A DNA stretch of 43,077 nucleotides. Origin: JBGTBQ01 sp041749275 (GTDB taxonomy: Bacteria; Acidobacteriota; Blastocatellia; Pyrinomonadales; Pyrinomonadaceae). A program made the translations under genes and the position numbers. Where the stretch lies: assembly GCA_041749275.1 (NCBI GenBank), contig JBGTBQ010000038.1, forward strand, positions 1 to 43,077, read 5' to 3'. The notes under the pieces were generated by a model. It saw only the letters and a program-made list of their open reading frames with translations. It was not told the origin of the DNA and ran no database searches. Below, piece after piece: positions 27,349 through 36,144 of the stretch; position 1 is the first letter of the stretch; every line of letters begins with the position of its first letter.

Positions 27349-28140
27349 ATGTCAACGACAATTTCAACAGCCACGGAAATATTACGTATCGGTGACAGGA
27401 CTTTTAACTCGCGTCTGATCGTCGGGACGGGCAAATACCGCAGCCACGAAGAGATGAAGGCCGCGCACCGCGCATCGGGCGCGGAGATGGTGACAGTGGC
27501 CGTCCGCCGCGTCCCACTCGACCGTAGCGCCGAGTCGTTTCTCGACCACCTCGACCCGGCGTTGACGATTCTGCCGAACACCGCCGGATGCTACACGGCG
27601 CAGGAGGCAATCCGCACGGCGCGGCTCGCGCGCGAGGCTCTCCAGACCGACCTCATCAAGCTCGAAGTGATCGGAGATCAGGTGACGCTCTTTCCGGACA
27701 ACGAGCAGACGCTCGAAGCCGCGCGTGTGCTCGTCAAGGAAGGCTTCACTGTGCTCCCGTACTTCACGGATGATTTGATTATGGCGAAGAAGCTGCTCGA
27801 CGTGGGCTGCGCGGCGGTGATGCCGCTTGCCGCGCCCATCGGGTCGGGCCTCGGCGTGCAGAACCCTGCGAACCTGCGAATCATGCGCGAGCAGTTGCCG
27901 GAAGCTCTGATTATCGTTGACGCGGGCGTCGGCATCGCAAGCGACGCCGCCGTCGCGATGGAGTTGGGCGCGGATGCGGTATTGATGAATACGGCGATTG
28001 CCGAGGCGCGGAACTCAGAACAGATGGCGCGGGCGATGCGCCTTGCCATCGAAGCCGGACGCCTCGCGTATCTTTCGGGCAGAATGCCGAAGCGCCTTTA
28101 TGCGAGCGCCTCAAGCCCACTCACGGGCGTCGTGCGTTGA
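27349..28140 (+). CDS. thiG: Thiazole synthase ThiG
   Basis: A 263-residue TIM-barrel enzyme that condenses DXP, dehydroglycine and the ThiS thiocarboxylate into the thiazole of thiamine. The Schiff-base Lys is K104 in LIKLEVIGD. Other family blocks are FNSRLIVGTGKY, LPNTAGC, PLAAPIGSGLGVQNP and VDAGVGIASDAAVAMELGADAVLMNTAIA, here in shorter pieces. The start is ATG 27349; a longer frame from 27286 lacks similarity. ThiS is the gene immediately upstream. No TPP riboswitch was recognised in either leader, and no other thi gene is in the window. Confidence 0.96.
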   Translation: MSTTISTATEILRIGDRTFNSRLIVGTGKYRSHEEMKAAHRASGAEMVTVAVRRVPLDRSAESFLDHLDPALTILPNTAGCYTAQEAIRTARLAREALQTDLIKLEVIGDQVTLFPDNEQTLEAARVLVKEGFTVLPYFTDDLIMAKKLLDVGCAAVMPLAAPIGSGLGVQNPANLRIMREQLPEALIIVDAGVGIASDAAVAMELGADAVLMNTAIAEARNSEQMARAMRLAIEAGRLAYLSGRMPKRLYASASSPLTGVVR

Positions 28141-28141
28141 G

Positions 28142-31100
28142 CTAATCCCAAAAACTGAAATCGAAAAAGCGAGACCGTGGCGCTACACTCCCGCTAGAGG
28201 GAGTGAAGCGCCACGGGAGACCCATTCCTCCGCCGCAGACGTTTGTCGCTGAACTTGTGTTGCGTGGGGCGGGTGTAACGGCGGTGAAGTCGGTCGAATT
28301 GTTGCCGGTGTCTGTGCAGCCGTTGCCGGCCCGCAGAGCGGCGTTGGTGTTGTTGAGGGTGGGCGCGGCCCCGGCCCCCTCGAAGAAGTTGGCGTTCCCA
28401 TATCCGACGAGGTCTATGATTTGGGCGAGTTGACCGGCGTTGCATGGGTTCGAGCCGCCGTTACAAGCCAGCCCGTTAGTTGTGTTGGCGAGGATGACCT
28501 TACCCGCCGTCCCGCTCAAGTTGATGGCGCCGCTCGCGTCGGGCGGCGGTAGCAAGCTTCCATTCGCGCCGCCGGATGCTTCCTGCACGAGATAATACTG
28601 ACCGGGGGCAAGCGACCCCGACAGGGCGGTGACGTTGGATGAGAAGTTGGCTGTCCCGGTCGCGCTCGTGTACTGCACGGACCATCCCGTTAAATCAACC
28701 ATAGTGTTGCCGCGATTGAACAGCTCGATAAAGTCATTCCTGAACGTCGCCCCGCTGTTCCCGCCTCCCCCGTAAACCTGACTGACGACGACGCTCGTGA
28801 AGGGCGTCGGTGAAGGCGTCGGCGAAGGTGTGGGAGATGGTGAAGGACTCGGACTCGGACTCGGAGTCGGACTTGGACTCGGACTCGGCGTCGGACTTGG
28901 ACTCGGCGTTGGTGTCGGCGTCGGACTCGGCGTCGGACTTGGACTTGGACTCGGTGTCGGCGTTGGCGTTGGGGTCGGCGTTGGAGTCGGAGTCGGACTC
29001 GGCGTCGGTGATGGCGAAGGCGTCGGCGAGGGAGTAGGCGAAGGGGATGGAGTTGGAGAAGGGGATGGAGTTGGAGAAGGAGTTGGCGTCGGCGAAGGTT
29101 CAGGAGTCGGAGTCGGTGTCGGAGTCGCAGTGCAGGAGGTTGCTTGTGAAGCGCTATTTCGAGGTTCGGGCGGATTCGCGGTGAAGTCGTTGGCATTGTC
29201 GTTGGAATCAATGCAGCCATTCTCCTTGCGGTGTGCGGAGACAGCGCTGCCGGAAGCCGGCGCTCTGCCGGCTCCCTCGAAACAACTCGCGGTAGTGCCG
29301 TAGCCGACGAAATCCACGATTCCGGTGTTAGTGGGGCAAGCGTCGGTGAGTGGCTCGGTTGAGTTGAAAAGAGCGACTTTGCCCGCGGTCGCGCTCATCG
29401 AGATGTCGCCGCTCGCATCCGGGGTGGGGAGGTCTGCGCCGCAAGGTGCGCCGGAGCAGCCGGCTCCGGCGGCCTGTTGAATCAAGAAGTATTGCCCCGG
29501 CGCGAGTATGACGCCGGGAAGGCTTGTCCTCTGCCACGCGCCGCTCGCGGCGGAGGCATATTGCACGGACCAACCTGTGACATCAACGGGCACGTCGCCG
29601 CGATTGAACAACTCGATGAAATCGTTCTTGAAAATTGCACCCGCGTTGCCGCCCCCTCCATAAATCTGGCTGATGACAACTCTCGCGGGTGGCGTCGGCT
29701 CAGGCGATGGAGTCGGCGTCGGTTGGGGCGTTGGGGTCGGCGAAGGAGTTGGCGAAGGAGTCGGCGAAGGAGCCGGTGTGGGCGAGGGAACTGGTGATGG
29801 GGAAGGCGTCGGCGCTGGCGTCGGGGTTGGAGATGGTGACGGCGTTGGCGTCGGCGTCGGGGTTGGAGATGGCGTCGGCGAAGGTGTTGGCGTGGGTGTT
29901 GGCGTGGGTGTGGGTGTGGGCGTTGGCGTGGGTGTGGGTGTGGGCATTGTGACAAGAAGAGTCGCAGGCGTACTTGTCGCCGAAAATTCGCCCTGCGTCG
30001 TGCTGGCTGTGATGTTGCTGATGCCGGTTGCCCGTCCTTTGACTCTCGCGTGCGCCGCGCCTGTTTCGGGATCGTTCGTGATTTCTTCCACCGTTGCCAC
30101 ACTCGTGTCGTTTGAATTGAAAATGATTGCGAGGCCGCGCATCGGGCGGTCGAAGTGGTCGAACGCTCGAGCGTTGAACATCGCATTGTCGCCTATTGCA
30201 ATCGTCTGTGCGGGTGGTTCGATGGAGATGCGCGTAAGTCTGCCGGCGCGTTCGACAAAAAAAGTGCCGTCCGATCTGACGCCGGGCGAGAACCTCTTGT
30301 CCGGTGCGGCGACGGTGTGCCGGACGAAGCCTCCAGTGATATCGGGGAAGCGTGTGATTGACTGGTTGACTGAATCGCCGCCGAGTCCGTCTCCCGGCGC
30401 GCCATATAAAAATTGTGTGACGATGTTGCCGGCGGCGTCGCGGACGATAATGGTCAGACCTGCGTTCGTTAGTGAAAGACCGCCGGTCGAAGCTTTCGAA
30501 ACTTGCGCCCCGCCGAAGAATGGATGTTGCGGATCGAAACTGCCGCCGCCGAAAATGACGCGTGCATCGCCAGCCGGTATTGAATCGCCGGGGAGAAAGA
30601 CGTGCCGGGTGGTTTCAGTCGTCCCCGTCAGCGGACGCGTGAACACTTTCCAACCTCCCACGTTCAGGGTTTCGCCGGTAGCGTTGACCAACTCGACGAA
30701 CTCATCGTCCGAGCCGCTCCGCACGCCGTCGCGGTTCGCGTCTCCCGCGATACCATCCGGCGGATCGGCGAGCACCTCGTTGATGACGAGCGTGCGTGCG
30801 ACTACGCTCAACTGAGCCTGTGCCATCGCGGCGCCCGCCGTGGCGGTAATGGTCGTCGTTCCTTCAGTCAATCCGGTGGCAGTTCCTGCGTCGTTGATCG
30901 TCGAGACGTGGTTGTCGCTCGAAGTGAAAGTAAACGAAACTCCTTGGATAACTTCGTCATTAGAATCGAATGCGGTCGTCGTGAAACTCATCTGTCCGCC
31001 GACGGGGATGAGCGCGGATACCGGGGCGAGAGTGATTCTGACGGGTCTCGGTGATCCGCCTCCGTTAGTAAAGTTCAGAGAAGCGATGTTGCTTTTTACG

Positions 31101-32953
31101 CCGTCCGCTTCGATGGAGAGGGGCACGGTTCCAAGCCCTTTCAACGAAGCAGTGAGGGCGACGTGTATTTGATCGAGACCGGGCAGGTCAGGTGATGGGA
31201 TGACTGTCTCAACTCTCAAATTTCGAGTGCCCGCCATGACGGTGAGATTTGACGCATGGCGTGTCCCGGTGGCGAAGATGATGATGCGATGTGGGTCTCC
31301 GAGTTCGTCGAGGGCGTCAAAGGGGCCGCGCTTGAGTGTGAACGCTTCGAGGGCGATGGCTTCACCCGTGCCGCTCCCGCCGACTGTGAAGATGCCGGGT
31401 GCGGCGCGCGCAACGCGCACCGTCCCGCGGATTTCAAAGCCGTCGTGGTTGCGGACGGAGACGGTCGCGTCTCCGCTTTCGGTTTCAGGCGGCACGAAGA
31501 AGTTGAGCTGGTCGGGCGAGACGAAAAACATCTCAGCCGCGCGACCGTTGACGAAGATCGTCGTGTTGCGGAGTTGGGTCGGGAATGAGCCGTCAGGGAG
31601 TCGCACCGCTTCCGTCGTCGCCAGTGAGAGGCGCGAGCCGGTGGCGATGGCAATCGAACCCGGCGAGATGGAATTCGCCGTCGAGGTGCTGCGTGAAGCG
31701 CCGTTGACAATCTGTAAATTTGTCTCAAAGGGTGTGCGTGCTTCGAGCGACGCGACGAAGACTTCAGGGTTGTTGGCAAACTCGCTTGGCGTGGACTGGT
31801 CGGCGAGGATGCGCGGAAAGCTGAAAACGATCACACTGCCATCTTCGTTGAGAGAAGAGACAACCTGACCGCTCGCACTTGAAGGGGCGTTCGTGATTTT
31901 GGTGAAACGGGCGGAAGGCAGATCGTAGAGATAAAGCTCAACGCTCCCATCACTGTTGCCGCCGATGACGTTGCGGCGTGTGGCGAATGAAACGCGATTG
32001 CCATCGCCGCTGATGGTCGGGTGTAGCGGAACGTCCGTAGAACGCGAGCCGAGAAAGGTGAGCTGCCTCACACGGTCGTTACGACCGTCGTAAATGTAGA
32101 CCTGCGAATTGCCCGCCGCATTTTCCGCTGAGTAGACAATGCGTGAGCCGTCACTACTGATCGCGCGCCCGTAAGTGAAGAGGAGATTTTTAACTTCCGG
32201 GGCGACGACCCGCACGCGGCCTCTACGTAAATCAAGAAGTACGAGGTCAGCGTTGAACGCAGCGCCTTCGGATTGCACTTGGCTCCGCCGGGCGAAAGCA
32301 AGTTGAGACGCATCGCCGCTCAATTTCGCATCAAAAGCGCCGGGCGTCCCGGTCGTCTCGGTCAACTGTGTGATTATTTGAGTTCGTAGGTCGCAAATGA
32401 AAATTTCGGAATTGAAGTCAGCGTTCCTCTGAACATGATCGCGATTCGAAGCGAAAGCAACAAGCAGCCCGTCATCGGAGATGGAAGGTTGAAATGATCC
32501 CTGCGAGGTGCGTTCCGATGCGTCCGTCGGGAGGGTGTCGGTCAACTGCCGCAGTGAAGCGCCGTCGAAGATGAAGATTTCGGAGTTGCCGTCTGAATTC
32601 TTTCCAACCATGTTGCCCGTGCTCGCAAAGGCTATCCGCGAACCATCGCGCGAAATGGCGGGAGACGGCGCACGCGAGCGCGCGAACTCGACGGGCGGGG
32701 CCGTCGGTGCGGCGAGGTCGGCCACCACGGCGGAAAACGAAGCCGTCTCGCCGGGAGAGGGCGTCGCCTCGTTCGTCTCGTAAGCGACCTTTCGTCCGTC
32801 GCCGCTGATGGAAGGGTTCAGACTGACGCGCTCCGCGGGCGTCTGTGCGACGCGGCGAAGCGGCTCGCTTTCGGAACGAACGCCTGTCACGAATGCGAAC
32901 AGAGAGAAAGCGGCGGTGAGGGAAATGGCAAAACGCCCGGCGTGAGTGTCCAA
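28142..32953 (-). CDS. Large secreted multidomain protein: TolB-like propeller, Soli-C-term-like, Ig-like and three lamin-tail domains with P/T/S linkers
   Basis: A 1603-residue exported protein. Order: signal peptide (about 1-28); seven PD40/TolB-like propeller blades (about 45-400; for example SISGDGRKVAYET, AISRDGSRIAFAS); a TIGR03437-like domain (about 410-640; VSPDQLNFFVPPE, GIFTVGGSGTG); an Ig-like domain (ITLAPVSALIPVGG); a lamin-tail (LTD) domain (LVINEVLADPPDG); a second Ig-like domain; then Pro/Thr/Ser linker, LTD, linker, LTD. The last two LTDs begin VVISQIYGGGGNAG and VVVSQVYGGGGNSG and are near copies. No membrane anchor or sorting motif was seen at the end. TTG start at 32953 is supported by CGGAGG six bases upstream. 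Function is unknown, possibly a surface protein. Confidence 0.88.
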   Translation of the reverse strand: MDTHAGRFAISLTAAFSLFAFVTGVRSESEPLRRVAQTPAERVSLNPSISGDGRKVAYETNEATPSPGETASFSAVVADLAAPTAPPVEFARSRAPSPAISRDGSRIAFASTGNMVGKNSDGNSEIFIFDGASLRQLTDTLPTDASERTSQGSFQPSISDDGLLVAFASNRDHVQRNADFNSEIFICDLRTQIITQLTETTGTPGAFDAKLSGDASQLAFARRSQVQSEGAAFNADLVLLDLRRGRVRVVAPEVKNLLFTYGRAISSDGSRIVYSAENAAGNSQVYIYDGRNDRVRQLTFLGSRSTDVPLHPTISGDGNRVSFATRRNVIGGNSDGSVELYLYDLPSARFTKITNAPSSASGQVVSSLNEDGSVIVFSFPRILADQSTPSEFANNPEVFVASLEARTPFETNLQIVNGASRSTSTANSISPGSIAIATGSRLSLATTEAVRLPDGSFPTQLRNTTIFVNGRAAEMFFVSPDQLNFFVPPETESGDATVSVRNHDGFEIRGTVRVARAAPGIFTVGGSGTGEAIALEAFTLKRGPFDALDELGDPHRIIIFATGTRHASNLTVMAGTRNLRVETVIPSPDLPGLDQIHVALTASLKGLGTVPLSIEADGVKSNIASLNFTNGGGSPRPVRITLAPVSALIPVGGQMSFTTTAFDSNDEVIQGVSFTFTSSDNHVSTINDAGTATGLTEGTTTITATAGAAMAQAQLSVVARTLVINEVLADPPDGIAGDANRDGVRSGSDDEFVELVNATGETLNVGGWKVFTRPLTGTTETTRHVFLPGDSIPAGDARVIFGGGSFDPQHPFFGGAQVSKASTGGLSLTNAGLTIIVRDAAGNIVTQFLYGAPGDGLGGDSVNQSITRFPDITGGFVRHTVAAPDKRFSPGVRSDGTFFVERAGRLTRISIEPPAQTIAIGDNAMFNARAFDHFDRPMRGLAIIFNSNDTSVATVEEITNDPETGAAHARVKGRATGISNITASTTQGEFSATSTPATLLVTMPTPTPTPTPTPTPTPTPTPTPSPTPSPTPTPTPTPSPSPTPTPAPTPSPSPVPSPTPAPSPTPSPTPSPTPTPQPTPTPSPEPTPPARVVISQIYGGGGNAGAIFKNDFIELFNRGDVPVDVTGWSVQYASAASGAWQRTSLPGVILAPGQYFLIQQAAGAGCSGAPCGADLPTPDASGDISMSATAGKVALFNSTEPLTDACPTNTGIVDFVGYGTTASCFEGAGRAPASGSAVSAHRKENGCIDSNDNANDFTANPPEPRNSASQATSCTATPTPTPTPEPSPTPTPSPTPSPSPTPSPSPTPSPTPSPSPTPSPTPTPTPTPTPTPTPSPSPSPTPSPTPTPTPSPSPTPSPSPSPTPSPSPSPSPSPTPSPTPSPTPFTSVVVSQVYGGGGNSGATFRNDFIELFNRGNTMVDLTGWSVQYTSATGTANFSSNVTALSGSLAPGQYYLVQEASGGANGSLLPPPDASGAINLSGTAGKVILANTTNGLACNGGSNPCNAGQLAQIIDLVGYGNANFFEGAGAAPTLNNTNAALRAGNGCTDTGNNSTDFTAVTPAPRNTSSATNVCGGGMGLPWRFTPSSGSVAPRSRFFDFSFWD
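28175..28216 (-). terminator. Terminator-like hairpin inside the 3' end of the large secreted-protein gene
   Basis: Arms 28175-28192 and 28199-28216 form a 10-bp plus 7-bp stem with one A:A mismatch and a six-base loop; on the minus strand a T run (CGCTTTTTCG) follows. The hairpin encodes the last residues before the stop (segment RFTPSSGSVAPRSRFF) rather than following it. Confidence 0.65.
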
Positions 32954-33202
32954 GGCTGGCCTCCGTTTTGTGAACAGGCGCGAGGGCTTTGAAATTGTGT
33001 GAGGCCGGAATTGAGCGCGAGTTTTCCGGCTAGGTCTTGTCAGTCAAGTTGTATCTTCGTTTGCGCGAGGCGACAGAGAGTGTCATCACAAAGCGCGGGG
33101 CTGAGGCCGGGCGCTTTGCCTTCGGTTCGTGTCAAATAAGCGCGGGCATTCTATCGCCTTTACGGAAAAAGGCAAGGAAAAACTGAGGGGGTCGTGGATG
33201 CC
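32954..33202. other. Intergenic region with an internal hairpin, no gene
   Basis: No open frame or clear promoter was recognised between the large secreted-protein gene and the transposon. CAAAGCGC (33089-33096) and GCGCTTTG (33111-33118) form a perfect 8-bp stem around GGGGCTGAGGCCGG. On the minus strand this would lie in the leader of the secreted-protein transcript. Function unknown. Confidence 0.45.
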
Positions 33203-33210
33203 CTAATTCG
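33203..33210. repeat. Left copy of 8-bp target-site duplication
   Basis: CTAATTCG, identical to 36145-36152 on the other side of the element. Eight bases is the usual duplication of the IS1595 family. Confidence 0.9.
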
Positions 33211-33236
33211 GGCAATAATATACTTGACTCAGCAAG
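33211..33236. repeat. Left terminal inverted repeat
   Basis: Begins GGCAATAATATACTTG and ends CTCAGCAAG, pairing with 36119-36144 with one mismatch (A versus C at the 17th base). It includes the -35 element of the transposase promoter. Confidence 0.92.
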
Positions 33237-33252
33237 GGTTTTAGTCTATACT
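33224..33252 (+). promoter_or_regulatory. Transposase promoter overlapping the left inverted repeat
   Basis: TTGACT (33224-33229), 17-base spacing, TATACT (33247-33252), ending seven bases before the ATG, so the transcript would be leaderless or nearly so. The single mismatch between the two terminal repeats falls in the -35 (TTGACT on the left, TTGCCT on the right). Confidence 0.75.
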
Positions 33253-33259
33253 TTTGAGT

Positions 33260-34207
33260 ATGGAAAGACACGAACCCAAGACACTGCAAAAAGCCATCGT
33301 TTACTTTGCCGACCCCGACAACTGCTTGAACTACTTGATAGCGCGCCGCTGGCCTAACGGCGTCATTTGCCCGCGTTGTGGTTCGGACAAGGTTACGTTT
33401 ATGGCTTCCCGGCGCGTGTGGCAGTGCAAGACCCGTCACCCGCAGAGCCAGTTCAGCGTCAAGGTCGGAACCATTTTCGAGGACTCGCCTATCGGCTTGG
33501 ACAAGTGGCTTTGCGCGATGTGGATGCTGGCGAACTGCAAGAACGGAAACAGCAGTTGGGAACTGCACCGCACGCTCGGCGTCACTCAGAAGTCTGCATG
33601 GTTCATGCTTCAACGCATCCGTCTCGCGTTGCAGGGGGAAGATGTCGGCAAGCTTTCGGGACAGGTGGAAGCCGATGAGACTTACATCGGCGGCAAGGCG
33701 CGCAACATGCACAGGGACGTGCGCGAGCGCAGGATTCAAGGTACGGGCGGCAAGGGCAAGGTTGCCGTGATGGGACTCTTGGAGCGCGACGGTAAGGTTA
33801 GAGCGAAAGTGGTTGCGGGCGCGACGAAGGCGACGCTTCACGGCGAAGTGCGGGGCAACGTCGAGCCGGGTGCGGAATTGTTTACGGACGCGCTGAACGC
33901 CTACATGGGCTTGGAAGCGGACTACATTCACCAAGTCATCAACCACGCGGAGAAGTACGTTGACGGCCAGATTCACACGAACGGCATCGAGAACTTTTGG
34001 AGTCTCTTGAAGCGCGGCCTTAAAGGTACTTATGTTTCTGTCGAGCCGTTTCATTTGTTCCGCTATCTTGACGAGCAAGTTTTCCGATTCAATACGCGCA
34101 CAGGCAATGACGCTTCTCGTTTCAGCCTTGCCGTTTCTCAGATTGTTGGCAAGCGTCTCACCTATGCCGAACTCACCGGCAAGGTGGGAGTTAGGACGGG
34201 CCACTAA
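33260..34207 (+). CDS. IS1595-family transposase
   Basis: A 315-residue transposase. The N-terminus has a zinc ribbon (CPRCGS with a following WQCK), then a helix-turn-helix-like SSWELHRTLGVTQKSAWFMLQRI, then the ISXO2-like catalytic domain with DDE-type acidic residues in VEADETYIGGK, FTDALNAY and NGIENFWSLLKRG. The length and order match the family, and no frameshift is present, so it should be active. ATG 33260 is preferred over the TTG at 33254. Its stop overlaps the end of the convergent small gene by four bases. Confidence 0.93.
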   Translation: MERHEPKTLQKAIVYFADPDNCLNYLIARRWPNGVICPRCGSDKVTFMASRRVWQCKTRHPQSQFSVKVGTIFEDSPIGLDKWLCAMWMLANCKNGNSSWELHRTLGVTQKSAWFMLQRIRLALQGEDVGKLSGQVEADETYIGGKARNMHRDVRERRIQGTGGKGKVAVMGLLERDGKVRAKVVAGATKATLHGEVRGNVEPGAELFTDALNAYMGLEADYIHQVINHAEKYVDGQIHTNGIENFWSLLKRGLKGTYVSVEPFHLFRYLDEQVFRFNTRTGNDASRFSLAVSQIVGKRLTYAELTGKVGVRTGH

Positions 34208-34395
34208 GCCCGGTTACTTGAGCCGCGGCCCGAAGCGGAAGGCTTCTTAGTCTTTGGCTTCGGGCCGCGCTTTCGCGGGTTCTTATCGGCTTGCTCGCGG
34301 TGTTCTTCTAACCGCCCCTTCACAACCGAGTGCGGCACTGCTAACACGCGGTCAACTAGCTCCGTGAAGGCGTCAAACTCACGCGGTTGTTTCAT
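34204..34395 (-). CDS. Small basic passenger protein, 63 aa
   Basis: Not recognised. The first half (REFDAFTELVDRVLAVPHSV, then KGRLEEHREQ) is helical and acidic/amphipathic; the second half is a basic, disordered-looking tail (NPRKRGPKPKTKKPS). Its start lies inside the end of the DUF262-HNH gene (17-base overlap), so the two are translationally coupled. A nucleic-acid-binding accessory protein is one guess. The N-terminal FDAFTELVDRVLAVPHS pattern also occurs in small proteins next to IS genes, but this is weak. Coding status is supported mainly by the overlap and position. Confidence 0.6.
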   Translation of the reverse strand: MKQPREFDAFTELVDRVLAVPHSVVKGRLEEHREQADKNPRKRGPKPKTKKPSASGRGSSNRA

Positions 34396-36106
34396 CGGTT
34401 TTTCCTTCCATAATCGCCATGTGTCGCAACTTAGTTTTATACCCGCTGTTGCAATAGGCGTGCGTGTGTTGAAGGTTCTCTACTGAGGCATCGCCGCCCG
34501 CGCTTTTCTCTACCTTATGGTCTTTCGACCTAGAGAATGGCGCGAGTCTTGCGCGGCATATTGGACACGTTCCCCTGTTGTCCAAAGTGTCCTGTAATAC
34601 CTTCGCTTGCTGCACTGACTTAGGGAACGACTTGCGCCGTTGCTTCGGTGGCGTTGCTGGCACTTTAACGTTTGGCTCGGAAATCTTGAGCGTTGTTTTT
34701 AAGGCAGGACTCTCTAACAACGCCGCTGTGATTTCCTCGTCCGTTGGCTGTTTTTCATCTTGGCGTCCATCAATAAAGCACTTCAGCACAGTTCGGTGCA
34801 ATTCCATCAGCGATTCAAGCGGACGTGTGCGACTGCCCTTGCCGTGACTAATATCCTTGATGAATGACTTATGGCGAACGATAAACTCTTCAAAGTCGTG
34901 CCGCACTTCCGTAAATTCAAAAAGCTTCTCTTGAGCATCCAGTTCCATGGCAAACTGAAGCGCGACCAAGTAAGCCGATGTATAGAACTTGTCAGGCCCG
35001 TAGCAATAAACCGCCGGGTCAAGGCCAAGTGCGCCAGATAAGCTAGGGTCGAAGGCGAACCGAGCAATCTTCTTGACGCGCTCAAGAAACGCTAATGTGG
35101 TAGAGCCATCTACGTCATCAGGGAGTTCGGGCGTTTTTTTTGCGGCCTCACTTTTTCTTTTAGATGCCTGCCACGCGACCGGGCGAATATTGTTAAAGCC
35201 GTTCACCATGTCGAGAACCATATTGAACGCTTCTTGAGAATACGGCTGTCCGGCGCGCGGCACGTCGGGGCTTTGGGTGCTAATCTCTACGATCTCGCCG
35301 AAAAGCAATTTGTAAACTTCAGCGGCCAGCGTAGAAATCTTGTCTTTGCTATCCGTAAACCGAGCCCAATACTGATAGCCTTTGCCAGCTTGCATCAAGG
35401 CTCGCGTCGCAATGGTGTTCGGCTTACGCCGCGCCTGAATCACGTCTAGTTCGGTGGAATCAATGATGGCGGGACTTCCGTTAATCCTGAGAAATGCTTT
35501 TTCTGCCGTAATTGAATCGCCCTCAACGCGCTGTAGAACAGGTGTGCGGGTCGCAACCACGCGACCGCGCCGCACGTCAATATCCGTATCGTTCTCAGGA
35601 TTATTGGCCGCCTTTTGAACAAGGTCGGCATAACTGCCAATTGTCTCGTGTATGAGTTTGCGCGTGTCGTTATGGAGTTTTCGTTGTCTCTCAGTAATGC
35701 CGTCGCCAAAAAACTGTCGAGAGATTATACCGTCGCCGTAATCATCATTCACCCATGCGATTAGGGCGCTGATTCGGTGAGCGCCATCTATTAAATAGAT
35801 TTTCTCAGATGCTTGTGAGTGCCAGATGATGATTGCCGGAATGAGTTCCTTGTCTAAGAACGTTCGGACAAACTCAACAATCATATTTGGCGCCCAATTG
35901 TTAGTTGTGCGCTGAAAGTCCGGCTTCCTAAGTAAACGAAAAACCGTCTTGTGATACTGCAACTCGTCCAACTTAAAAACAGGATGCTCGCCTTGGATGG
36001 CGGAAACACCAGCCTCAAAGTCTTGACGCTGAATCAAGGCGTCCAGATTGACTTGATGAGTGGGCATAGCATAGTTGTCCTTTAAGCAAGAATAGGGCTT
36101 AATCAT
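34379..36106 (-). CDS. DUF262-HNH putative endonuclease (GmrSD-like), transposon passenger
   Basis: A 575-residue protein. The N-terminal 150 residues have the DUF262 pattern: DFQRTTNNW (64-72), a helix, ELIPAIIIW, then IDGAHRISAL (106-115), the nucleotide/DNA-handling ParB-like motif, here with His in place of the second Gln. The middle 300 residues are helical and not assigned. The C-terminus is an HNH motif: C514-x2-C517, D529-H530, N544, H547/H549 and C552. DUF262 with a nuclease domain is the architecture of GmrSD-type modification-dependent restriction enzymes and of other anti-phage proteins, so defence is likely but unproven. The start (36106) has AGGAGG at good spacing. No partner gene other than the 63-residue protein is present. 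Confidence 0.85.
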   Translation of the reverse strand: MIKPYSCLKDNYAMPTHQVNLDALIQRQDFEAGVSAIQGEHPVFKLDELQYHKTVFRLLRKPDFQRTTNNWAPNMIVEFVRTFLDKELIPAIIIWHSQASEKIYLIDGAHRISALIAWVNDDYGDGIISRQFFGDGITERQRKLHNDTRKLIHETIGSYADLVQKAANNPENDTDIDVRRGRVVATRTPVLQRVEGDSITAEKAFLRINGSPAIIDSTELDVIQARRKPNTIATRALMQAGKGYQYWARFTDSKDKISTLAAEVYKLLFGEIVEISTQSPDVPRAGQPYSQEAFNMVLDMVNGFNNIRPVAWQASKRKSEAAKKTPELPDDVDGSTTLAFLERVKKIARFAFDPSLSGALGLDPAVYCYGPDKFYTSAYLVALQFAMELDAQEKLFEFTEVRHDFEEFIVRHKSFIKDISHGKGSRTRPLESLMELHRTVLKCFIDGRQDEKQPTDEEITAALLESPALKTTLKISEPNVKVPATPPKQRRKSFPKSVQQAKVLQDTLDNRGTCPICRARLAPFSRSKDHKVEKSAGGDASVENLQHTHAYCNSGYKTKLRHMAIMEGKTDETTA

Positions 36107-36118
36107 ACAGCACCTCCT

Positions 36119-36144
36119 CTTGCTGAGGCAAGTATATTATTGCC
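36119..36144. repeat. Right terminal inverted repeat
   Basis: Reverse complement of 33211-33236 with one mismatch. It contains the first bases upstream of the DUF262-HNH ribosome site, leaving almost no room for an internal promoter of that gene. Confidence 0.92.

Larger units (their letters stand above)
33211..36144. mobile_element. Complete IS1595-family transposon with passenger genes
   Basis: A 2934-bp unit bounded by 26-bp inverted repeats (25 of 26 identical) and an 8-bp duplication. It holds a transposase on the plus strand and, convergent to it, a small basic protein and a DUF262-HNH protein on the minus strand. IS1595-family elements with passenger genes are known. The passenger region is visibly more A/T-rich than its surroundings, consistent with foreign origin. 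All parts look intact, so it is probably recent. Confidence 0.92.

Noticed and set aside
28797..29130. CRISPR-like regular repeats
   Set aside because: The repeats are short codon-scale units without spacers and encode a Pro/Thr/Ser linker in frame.
29673..30815. Long plus-strand open frame (380 codons) with Gly-Val repeats
   Set aside because: It is the antisense shadow of the Pro/Thr/Ser linkers of the large secreted protein. The minus frame has signal peptide, domains and a ribosome site; this one has none.
33070..33150. Possible c-di-GMP (GEMM) riboswitch in the leader of the giant secreted protein
   Set aside because: GGCAAAGC and GGCCT words are reminiscent, but the second half of the GEMM core (the GGTAGGTAGCGGGG-type part) is missing; kept only as a hairpin.
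33203..34204. Minus-strand open frame of 333 codons
   Set aside because: It mirrors the transposase gene, crosses the terminal repeat and starts inside the transposase; the plus frame has the zinc ribbon and catalytic motifs.
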